A DNA stretch of 7,037 nt from the NCBI GenBank assembly GCA_946611445.1, contig CAMODP010000092.1:1-7037 (forward strand), written 5' to 3'. Position numbers and translations under genes: made by a program. Positions 1 through 5,463 of the stretch are shown here, piece after piece. The notes under the pieces are model-generated. The model was not told the DNA's origin and ran no database searches. It saw only the letters and a list, made by a program, of their open reading frames with translations. How positions within the stretch are numbered: position 1 is the first letter of the stretch; each line of letters begins with the position of its first letter. Source of the stretch: an uncultured Eubacterium sp. GTDB taxonomy: Bacteria; Bacillota; Clostridia; Lachnospirales; Lachnospiraceae.

Positions 1-35
1 AAAAACCGGGGATGCCCTGAAGGCATCCCCGGTTT
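1..35 (-). terminator. Intrinsic terminator after lplA
   Basis: A perfect 14-bp inverted repeat (3-16 against 22-35) encloses a 5-base loop. Read on the minus strand, the GC-rich stem runs straight into a U-run (the complement of the A-run at 1-5). It lies about 30 bases past the lplA stop codon, which is the right place and orientation to end the minus-strand operon. The plus-strand reading has only three T residues before AA, so it is directional for the minus strand, although it could weakly stop a plus-strand transcript. Confidence 0.93.
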
Positions 36-64
36 AATCGATTATCCAGAAATATAGTAACTGT

Positions 65-1054
65 TCAGAAAAAGATAGTCTGCAGAATCTCTTCTTCACG
101 CAGACTTCCGAAGCAGGCAGGCAGTTCCAGCTTCCGCAGGGCTTCCCGCACCGGACCGGCCGCAAAGTGCAGCCCGGTGAGTGCTTTGCACGCTTCTTCG
201 GGACTCTTCTGTGCCAGGAAGTCCCCGTGAAATGAAATGTTCTGTATCCTGTCTTCTTTCAGGTCGATGAACACTTCCAGAATACCGCCGTCCCATTTTT
301 TCTTTCCGTGAATCTGCGCCTCCGGAGAGCGGCCGTAATTCCACTCCCAGGTATCGTATTTATCCCGCTTCAGGGACCGGATCTCGTCCAGATCGTCTTC
401 CGAAAGAGTGCCGTCACGCAGTCCTTCTTCTGCCAGGGCCGCCCGGAGATATCCGCGAAATTCCGTGATCGTCATGTCCGTTCGGAGGAAAGGGCGAATA
501 TTGCCTACGCGGGCGCGCACAGACCGGCATCCTTTTCCCTGAAACTTCAGCGGGTCCGTGCGCAGTGCTTCGGCAATCACGGAGGGGTCTGAATCAAAAA
601 GCAGTGTCCCGTGATGCAGGATCCTGCCGCCGGCGACATGCTGTGCGGTTCCCGACACCTTCCGTCCCCCCGCAAGGATATCGTTTCTGCCGGAGACTTC
701 GGCCGGAACGCCCAGTGCTCTCAGCGCTGCGGCAACCGGTTCCGTAAAGCGCCGGAACCCGTCTTTGTTCTCCGGGTCATAATCCGTAATGAAAGAGTAA
801 TTCAGGTTTCCCAGATCATGATAGACTGCGCCTCCGCCGGTGTTCCGGCGCACGACGCGGATGCCGTGCTCCTCTACAAATGCTGTGTTGATTTCCGCCG
901 CGGTGATCTGGTTTCTCCCCACAACGACCGTTCTGTCATTCTGCCACAGGATCAGATAATCCGCGTCTTTTTTCCGGGTAAGGATATATTCCTCAAAAGC
1001 CAGGTTATAATACGGATCAGTGGATCCCGTCTCCAGATAAAACTGTTCTGCCAT
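65..1054 (-). CDS. lplA: Lipoate-protein ligase A
   Basis: A 329-residue cytoplasmic enzyme that, by family knowledge, activates free lipoate with ATP to lipoyl-AMP and transfers it to a lysine of acceptor domains (2-oxoacid dehydrogenase E2 subunits or glycine-cleavage H protein). Visible marks are the lipoyl-AMP motif RRNTGGGAVYHDLGN at residues 69-83, the segment GRNDILAGGRKVSGTA (122-137) with the probable catalytic lysine K132, and HHGT at 147-150. Residues about 225-329, starting near the KYDTWEWNYG segment, match the accessory C-terminal domain, so this is a one-chain LplA close to the E. coli length (338 aa) rather than a split ligase. The ATG lies 27 bases after the upstream hydrolase stop. 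An AAAGGA lies about 12 bases upstream of the ATG, so the ribosome site is mediocre. It is the last gene before the terminator at 1-35. No lipoylated acceptor or lipoate uptake gene is present in the window. Confidence 0.95.
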   Translation of the reverse strand: MAEQFYLETGSTDPYYNLAFEEYILTRKKDADYLILWQNDRTVVVGRNQITAAEINTAFVEEHGIRVVRRNTGGGAVYHDLGNLNYSFITDYDPENKDGFRRFTEPVAAALRALGVPAEVSGRNDILAGGRKVSGTAQHVAGGRILHHGTLLFDSDPSVIAEALRTDPLKFQGKGCRSVRARVGNIRPFLRTDMTITEFRGYLRAALAEEGLRDGTLSEDDLDEIRSLKRDKYDTWEWNYGRSPEAQIHGKKKWDGGILEVFIDLKEDRIQNISFHGDFLAQKSPEEACKALTGLHFAAGPVREALRKLELPACFGSLREEEILQTIFF

Positions 1055-1081
1055 GTATCCGGGACGTCCTTTCTGCTGTGT

Positions 1082-1783
1082 TCAGCGTGCCGGCAGCAGC
1101 CTGGAAAATGGCTGCGCCATGCTGATATTTCCGGGCAGCCGGTCTCTGTTTTTCTGCATCAGCTGCTCACACTGACGCCGGAATCCGAATATGTCATCCT
1201 TTTCAAGCGGCAGATGAATGCAGAACATATGTCCCGGCTTCATTTTCTGCAGTATACCGGGCTCTGCCAGGTGATACAGATTCACAAATGCCGCTGCGGG
1301 CGAGCCAACCCCTTCCGCCCGCATGCGTTCACACAGCGCCTCATCCAGCACTGCGTCGCTGCAGTGGATGAACCACTGCCCTTCCGCATGCGCGCAGATC
1401 ACATATACCGCTTCTTCCCGCCTGTTTTCCCTGCCCTGGTGCGCAGCCGGGAAAAAGAGGACAGTCCAGCCGCCCGCCTCATATTGTACCGGTTTTGCCT
1501 CATGCATATCAGGAATCAGACAATCCGCCGCCGGATAGAACTCCTGATGCGCACGCGCGAGCTCCGCCGAAAAATGATCGCCATGTCTGTGGGAAAACAG
1601 AAGCGAATGCGGATGCCGGAATTCGCCCAGGTCTCTGCGCATTCTCTCGACGCAGTCCTCAGACATCCCGGACCAGCCGATCCCTCCGTCGAAAAGATAA
1701 TCGATCATCAGTCCGTGCGTCCCGTTCCAGAGATAAATGCCGGAATTGACCGTGTAGTATACATCGATCGTGTGATTTCCCAT
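1082..1783 (-). CDS. Metallo-beta-lactamase-fold hydrolase
   Basis: A 233-residue protein without signal peptide or membrane segment. The metal-binding signature HRHGDH (residues 65-70, within SHRHGDHF) is the HxHxDH motif of the metallo-beta-lactamase superfamily. Further probable metal ligands follow in the expected order: H115 (AAHQG), D143 (CSDAVLD) and H190 (CIHLP). The set therefore looks complete for a di-metal hydrolase. The short length and layout resemble the compact UlaG/RomA-like members, but the substrate cannot be read from the sequence, and no extra domain (rhodanese, RNA-binding or flavodoxin) is present. The ATG is only three bases beyond the stop of the C_GCAxxG_C_C gene and its Shine-Dalgarno is weak, which suggests translational coupling to that gene. 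The N-terminus starts directly in the first beta-strands, so the start is credible. The fold assignment is firm; the function is unknown. Confidence 0.86.
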   Translation of the reverse strand: MGNHTIDVYYTVNSGIYLWNGTHGLMIDYLFDGGIGWSGMSEDCVERMRRDLGEFRHPHSLLFSHRHGDHFSAELARAHQEFYPAADCLIPDMHEAKPVQYEAGGWTVLFFPAAHQGRENRREEAVYVICAHAEGQWFIHCSDAVLDEALCERMRAEGVGSPAAAFVNLYHLAEPGILQKMKPGHMFCIHLPLEKDDIFGFRRQCEQLMQKNRDRLPGNISMAQPFSRLLPAR

Positions 1784-1786
1784 TCT

Positions 1787-2194
1787 CTATTGTATCTTTC
1801 CGCGTTCCCGAAGCAGCTGCTCCACCAGCTGAACGCATTCATAAACCATGGCATCACAGTGAGCCGTTTTTTCTCCGCCCAGTTCCTTATTCCTGCGCAG
1901 CAGATCCGCGCAGTCCAGCAGACCGTCATGGCTGCCGCGGAGCGCGCGGTAATAGGCGCTGATTGCGTTTGAATCATCTACGCCGAACAGGCCCAGCGCA
2001 ACCAGTCCGCCTGTGATCGCGCCGCAGGAGGCGCCGCGCCGCAGTCCTCCGCCGAAGTTTGCGCAGACGGCCGCCGCTGCCTCCCTGGTCAGCCCGGCCT
2101 CCTCCGCGAACGGGAGGACGACAGCCTGTCCGCAGTTATACAGCGGGTTCTGCGAGGCGCGAAGTTCTTTCGCTGTTTCCAGATAGATACTCAT
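1787..2194 (-). CDS. C_GCAxxG_C_C family cysteine protein (probable redox)
   Basis: A 135-residue, mostly helical cytoplasmic protein. It carries the spaced cysteine pattern that names the family: C21 in YNCGQAV, then FGGGLRRGASCGAITGG (47-63) with C57 in the glycine-rich core, C95 in LLDCADLL, and C113 and C120 near the C-terminus. C44 is an additional cysteine. The family is annotated as probable redox-active or metal-binding proteins of anaerobes, often found with transporters or oxidoreductases; no reaction is established. Length is typical for the family and no signal peptide is visible. The start ATG has AAAGGAGA upstream (core at 2207-2211) with a rather long spacer of about 12 bases. 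It lies 41 bases after the cyclase stop, and the MBL hydrolase begins three bases after its own stop, so those two products are probably made together. Whether they act on the same substrate is unknown. Confidence 0.9.
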   Translation of the reverse strand: MSIYLETAKELRASQNPLYNCGQAVVLPFAEEAGLTREAAAAVCANFGGGLRRGASCGAITGGLVALGLFGVDDSNAISAYYRALRGSHDGLLDCADLLRRNKELGGEKTAHCDAMVYECVQLVEQLLRERGKIQ

Positions 2195-2235
2195 TTATTT
2201 TATAATCTCCTTTTACATTGTGGGACGGTTCTCTG

Positions 2236-3582
2236 TCACGCCCCGTCTGTCAGTGCGCGGAACCACCTGTCGAGGCCGGCCGGCCTGGACGTGAAACAGA
2301 TGACGTAGTCCGGACCTTCCTGCCGGATCACCTTTGCGGTCAGTCTGCTGACACTGTCTTTCGTGACGGTTTCCAGTACAACATTCTGCAGAGGCTTCAG
2401 CGCTTTTTCCGCGCTGATCAGCGCGTATCGCTTATCGGCGGATATCTGTCTGACGCTGGCGGGGAACCCTTCGGCCGTCACGATTTTTCCTTCTATATGA
2501 TGAAGCATGATTTCTGCTTCCCTGCCGGAGGCAGCCTTCCAGACCAGCTGCTCCTTCGGGTACAGACGCAGGCTGTTTCCGATTCCCCGCACATCATAGA
2601 TAGTCATGGGGCCGTCCTTTCCTTTTGCCAGGAAAGAATGTTCTCCGGCCAGCTCAAGCGGTTCTTTAATCAGAGAAACGGTTGCCTGTGTGACGCAGAT
2701 CTGGCCGCCGACGGTCAGGCTCTCGGTGCGTCCGGCCATATTTACCGTGTCGCCCATACATCCGAATTTCATTTTCAGCGGGGAGCCGATATTTCCTATC
2801 ACCGCTTCGCCGGAGTTGATGCCGATCCCCATGCTCAGCTCAGGATACCCTCTTTCGCGGTTCCATGCATTCACTTCCGGCATACGGTTCTGCATTTCCA
2901 CCGCACATTCCACGGCATGCGCGGCATGCTTCGGGTCTTCTCCGGGTGCGCCGAACACGGCAAATATCCCGTCACCGAGAAATTCTATCACGGTACCCAT
3001 CCGCCCTTCAATAACCTCTACCATTTTTTCAAAATAATGGTTGGTTATCTCTACCAGCTCACCGGGCTGCAGGTCGGATGTCATGCCGGTAAAATCCCGC
3101 AGGTCACTCATAAGAATCGTCACCTGACGCAGTACGCCGCCCGGCTGTTCCCCGTCCGGAGATCCCAGTACATATGCGGCAATCTGCGGTGACGTATATC
3201 TGGCAAAGGCGGAATTCACCCGGAGGAATTCCGTCAGGTCATTCATAATAATGATGAACAGTCCTCCTTCATCCCGGGTATACTGCAGGCTGACCCGCAG
3301 CATGAACTCTTTTCCTGCTGCATTCTCATACGCAACCAGCCTCTGTCTGGCCGCCGTGCCGTTAACCACCGCGTCTATAAACAGCTGCACAAGGGCATCA
3401 TTGCCCTCCACATAGGGAATGGCCTCCCAGATCTTTTTTTCTTCCCCGGCCCGGCAGGAAAAACCCAGCAGCTTTTCCGCCGCGGGATTGGCGTGCAGCA
3501 GGAATCCGCCCTTGTCCGTAATGCACACGGCATCTTCCATGTTGGTGAAAATGTATTCGATAAGTTTTTTTACATCTGGCAT
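2236..3582 (-). CDS. PAS-domain class III adenylate/guanylate cyclase
   Basis: A 448-residue soluble protein. Residues about 5-120 form a PAS sensor (MEDAVCITDKGGFLLHANPAAEKLLGF region), about 150-335 a class III nucleotide cyclase domain, and about 336-448 an unassigned beta-rich tail. The two metal-binding aspartates are visible, D160 (MSDLRDFTGMT) and D204 (EFLGDGIF), as are the transition-state pair N281 and R285 (VNMAGR). Of the base-selecting residues, K270 (LKMKF) fits an adenine-binding lysine, but the partner position normally Asp or Thr is G274 (KFGCMGD), so ATP preference is likely but not certain. By family it converts ATP (or GTP) to the 3',5'-cyclic nucleotide, with the PAS domain as input. 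There is no membrane segment. The ATG overlaps the end of the isomerase-like gene by 13 bases and has GAAGAGG about 7 bases upstream, implying coupling. The tail has a faint PilZ-like strand pattern but lacks the RxxxR and D/NxSxxG motifs. Confidence 0.9.
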   Translation of the reverse strand: MPDVKKLIEYIFTNMEDAVCITDKGGFLLHANPAAEKLLGFSCRAGEEKKIWEAIPYVEGNDALVQLFIDAVVNGTAARQRLVAYENAAGKEFMLRVSLQYTRDEGGLFIIIMNDLTEFLRVNSAFARYTSPQIAAYVLGSPDGEQPGGVLRQVTILMSDLRDFTGMTSDLQPGELVEITNHYFEKMVEVIEGRMGTVIEFLGDGIFAVFGAPGEDPKHAAHAVECAVEMQNRMPEVNAWNRERGYPELSMGIGINSGEAVIGNIGSPLKMKFGCMGDTVNMAGRTESLTVGGQICVTQATVSLIKEPLELAGEHSFLAKGKDGPMTIYDVRGIGNSLRLYPKEQLVWKAASGREAEIMLHHIEGKIVTAEGFPASVRQISADKRYALISAEKALKPLQNVVLETVTKDSVSRLTAKVIRQEGPDYVICFTSRPAGLDRWFRALTDGA

Positions 3583-4373
3583 TTTTCTGCCTCTTCAGCA
3601 TATATTCTCATCCGTGCGATGTCCTCCAGCAGCGGTTTTCCGTGGCAGGACGGCCGGATATATTCGATCACCCACAGCGCCTCCGGAACACACTGACGGA
3701 TCAGGGGCATCAGCCGGTCAAAATCCAGGCTTCCCTCTCCGATCCTGTCATGAAGGTCATGGCAGCCGTCATTGTTGTGAAAATGAAAACCCCGGATCTG
3801 ATTCCGCAGACCGCCGATCAGATCCGCCAGGTCCCATCCGTTCGCATTTGCGTGCCCGACGTCGATCATCACGTCCAGATCCCGGTCTCTGCAGAGCGCC
3901 GTGAATTCTGCCTGGTCCAGAAGTACAGTTCCCTCTGAAACGGTTCCCGTGTTTTCAACGAGAAGCCGGATATCCCGGAACATGTCCCGCATCTGCTCCA
4001 GATTTTCAAGCGATACCGAGAGCATCCGTTCTTTCTCTTCCGGCGGAACTACGCAGTTGTTCAGATGACAGACCAGGTGTGTCGGATGCAGGATCTCCGC
4101 GTATTTTGCGGTCAGCCGCAGATGGTACATGCTCTCTTCATATGCAGCGCTGCCCGGCGGCGCCGTGTGCTCCACTCCCCACACCGGCTCGTGAAAGGTA
4201 AGAGGTCCGTCCGCAAAAAGTTCCAGATTGCGGCACAGATTATCCTCAAAATCCGGAAGGTCAAACATCGGGAGCAGCTCAAAACCGATCTCCGGCCCGC
4301 AGCGTTCTCTGTAGAGCGCTGCCTCCTCCAGGGCACAGCGCGGCAAAACGCAGGTATCAATATACAGATTCAC
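3570..4373 (-). CDS. Sugar-phosphate isomerase/epimerase-like TIM-barrel protein
   Basis: A 267-residue TIM barrel of the xylose isomerase-like / AP endonuclease 2 superfamily, whose members isomerise or epimerise sugars, inosose or keto acids. Probable metal ligands and active-site residues (numbered from the GTG) include H103 (VCHLNN), E140 (LLVENTG), D171 and H174 (MIDVGHAN), the block HFHNNDGCHDLHDRIGEGSLDF from residue 197, and E237 (WVIEY). This is the normal single-metal layout; the substrate cannot be deduced. I choose GTG at 4373 rather than the ATG at 4412, which would add 13 residues. The GTG has GGAGG at 4382-4386 with an 8-base spacer, the NLYIDT strand begins right after it, and the 4412 ATG lies upstream of the predicted -10 box. 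It is the first gene of its unit and overlaps the cyclase start by 13 bases. No transporter or kinase lies in the same unit. Confidence 0.86.
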   Translation of the reverse strand: MNLYIDTCVLPRCALEEAALYRERCGPEIGFELLPMFDLPDFEDNLCRNLELFADGPLTFHEPVWGVEHTAPPGSAAYEESMYHLRLTAKYAEILHPTHLVCHLNNCVVPPEEKERMLSVSLENLEQMRDMFRDIRLLVENTGTVSEGTVLLDQAEFTALCRDRDLDVMIDVGHANANGWDLADLIGGLRNQIRGFHFHNNDGCHDLHDRIGEGSLDFDRLMPLIRQCVPEALWVIEYIRPSCHGKPLLEDIARMRIYAEEAEKCQM

Positions 4374-4381
4374 ACTTCTTT

Positions 4382-4386
4382 CCTCC
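4382..4386 (-). promoter_or_regulatory. Shine-Dalgarno that sets a GTG start
   Basis: The minus strand reads GGAGG eight bases upstream of the GTG at 4373-4371. The in-frame ATG at 4412 lies beyond the predicted promoter, so this site supports GTG as the start of the isomerase-like gene. Confidence 0.72.
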
Positions 4387-4403
4387 GTCTGTCGCATACA
4401 GAA

Positions 4404-4432
4404 ATTGTACAATACGGGTTCATTGGCGTAAA
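4404..4432 (-). promoter_or_regulatory. Probable sigma-A promoter of the isomerase-cyclase-lplA unit
   Basis: On the minus strand, TTTACG (4432-4427; 4 of 6 matches to TTGACA) is followed by a 17-base spacer and TACAAT (4409-4404; 5 of 6 matches to TATAAT). Transcription would begin near 4397, giving a leader of about 24 bases that contains the GGAGG site. It lies directly downstream of the terminator that closes the previous unit, which is where a new promoter is needed. The boxes were identified by eye; no start site has been mapped. Confidence 0.62.
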
Positions 4433-4448
4433 GCAGTTTCAGCTGTAT

Positions 4449-4482
4449 AAAACGGGGCCGTGAACAACCGTCACAGCCCCGT
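4449..4482 (-). terminator. Intrinsic terminator after the tandem CNB gene
   Basis: On the minus strand a GC-rich stem (4482-4476 with 4458-4452) is extended, after one mismatch (4475/4459), by four more pairs (4474-4471 with 4463-4460) around a 7-base loop. A run of U residues (complement of 4452-4449), then AUA, follows. It begins about 20 bases past the CNB-protein stop codon. The U-run is short, so read-through into the next unit is possible. Confidence 0.78.
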
Positions 4483-4496
4483 AAAATGCATTTTAC
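4481..4496. repeat. Perfect 16-bp palindrome GTAAAATGCATTTTAC
   Basis: GTAAAATG is followed directly by its exact reverse complement CATTTTAC, with no spacer. It sits between the CNB-protein stop and the terminator stem, sharing two bases with the stem, and is centred about 90 bases upstream of the predicted start of the isomerase transcript. A perfect spacerless palindrome suits a dimeric DNA-binding protein better than an RNA hairpin, but no regulator is identified and it may be incidental. Confidence 0.6.
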
Positions 4497-4502
4497 AGTA
4501 TG

Positions 4503-5405
4503 TCAGTCCCCGGCAGTCTCTTCGGACAGCTTCCGGCACGCGGCCAGGTAGTCGTCGGTGAGCTTTCTGAGCCGGTATGACAGGTGCCGGAGAATCATCT
4601 CTACCTTCGGGGGATTTTTCCGGAAAAGATCTTCCAGATCCTCGGGATAAATCGTCTCCAGCGTGGTGCCGTTCTCCAGCGTGACGGCCGTTGCGCTGCG
4701 CGGTTCCCTGTCGATCATACCCATCTCGCCGAAGAAGCTGTTCGCGTGCAGCTCGGTAAGCAGCTTCTGTTCATCTGTGCCGTACCCGGTATAGATGCCC
4801 ACGCTGCCCCAGTGAATGTCAAACATGCTGTTCGACTCTTCGCCTTCCCGGAAAATGACTGTCCCTTTCGGGAAGGTGTTCACATTCTTTGCGAAGCCGT
4901 CCGCATGTCCCTCGCTGATCATCTGCAGCGTCTTTTCACTGACCGCTTTCATAGGCCTGCGGTCTGCCTCCTCCAGAAATCTCCGGATGCGGGCAAGCAG
5001 TCCGTCGTTCTGTTCTGCGGCTTCCCCGCAGCCGATCTCCTCCAGAACTGCGTTTACTTCCTCGTAATCTATGGTCAGCTGGCGGATTCGGCCGCTCAGA
5101 TGCTTCATCAGCGCCATGATTTTATCCGGCTGCTCTTCAAAATACGTGCGCATATCCGCGGCCGGTATATCATTTACGGCAGTACCGTCTTCCAGCGCCC
5201 GTATGGTCGCGCTTCGGGTATAGCCCTCCAGTACGGCCATCTCACCAAAATAGTCCCCTTCGCCCAGGACCGTCAGTATCTTTTCATCCGGGGTCCCGCA
5301 TCCTTTCACCACGGCCGCGGATCCGCTCAGGATCTGAAAGAAACTGTCCCCGTAATCACCCTCGTGAATGATCACCTCGCCCTGACTGTATTGCCTTTCA
5401 AGCAC
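4503..5405 (-). CDS. Tandem cyclic-nucleotide-binding-domain protein
   Basis: A 300-residue soluble protein built of two CNB domains (about 5-115 and 172-285) joined by a helical linker, with no DNA-binding, kinase, channel or transferase domain. Both phosphate-binding cassettes look intact: FGEMAVLEGYTRSA (53-66) and FGEMGMIDREPRSA (225-238). Each keeps the GE pair that contacts the ribose and the arginine (R64, R236) that holds the cyclic phosphate, so both sites should bind a cNMP, most likely cAMP. The paired-domain plan recalls the regulatory subunit of eukaryotic protein kinase A, without an evident docking segment. The start is GTG at 5405, because an in-frame TGA lies two codons upstream; AGGG sits about 7 bases before it. 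An ATG 8 bases upstream of the GTG is in another frame and meets a stop within five codons. The gene follows the ROK gene by 58 bases with no terminator between, and ends at its own terminator. Its partner protein is unknown. Confidence 0.9.
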   Translation of the reverse strand: MLERQYSQGEVIIHEGDYGDSFFQILSGSAAVVKGCGTPDEKILTVLGEGDYFGEMAVLEGYTRSATIRALEDGTAVNDIPAADMRTYFEEQPDKIMALMKHLSGRIRQLTIDYEEVNAVLEEIGCGEAAEQNDGLLARIRRFLEEADRRPMKAVSEKTLQMISEGHADGFAKNVNTFPKGTVIFREGEESNSMFDIHWGSVGIYTGYGTDEQKLLTELHANSFFGEMGMIDREPRSATAVTLENGTTLETIYPEDLEDLFRKNPPKVEMILRHLSYRLRKLTDDYLAACRKLSEETAGD

Positions 5406-5463
5406 GATTCATCCCTGCCTTTCCAAGTGATTGATTATCTGTAATATCCGGCTGTCCAGCCGT

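Noticed and set aside
611..1972. Long plus-strand open frame of 453 codons across lplA, the MBL hydrolase and the C_GCAxxG gene
   Set aside because: It runs antisense to three genes with clear family motifs, its translation shows no recognisable domain, and it has no convincing ribosome site. It is a by-product of the GC-rich codon pattern on the opposite strand.
2195..2235. Possible promoter (TATAAA-like) before the C_GCAxxG gene
   Set aside because: The AT-rich hexamer lies almost at the start codon and has no matching -35 box. It is better explained as the A/T-rich spacer after the Shine-Dalgarno.
2218..3192. Plus-strand open frame of 324 codons opposite the cyclase
   Set aside because: It is antisense to the cyclase catalytic core, and the translation is a low-information Cys/His/Phe-rich shadow with no motif.
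4459..4475. CRP-like site CGTGA-N7-TCACA
   Set aside because: It resembles TGTGA-N6-TCACA and lies about 70 bases upstream of the predicted start, but the spacer is 7 rather than 6, the half-sites are the arms of the terminator hairpin, and no CRP with a DNA-binding domain is in the window.
4584..5444. Plus-strand open frame of 286 codons opposite the tandem CNB gene
   Set aside because: The minus-strand frame carries two complete CNB cassettes; the plus-strand translation has no domain features.
5445..5463. Small hairpin (CGGCT/AGCCG) just after the ROK stop codon
   Set aside because: It has only about five pairs and no U-run on the minus strand, so it is not supported as a terminator.
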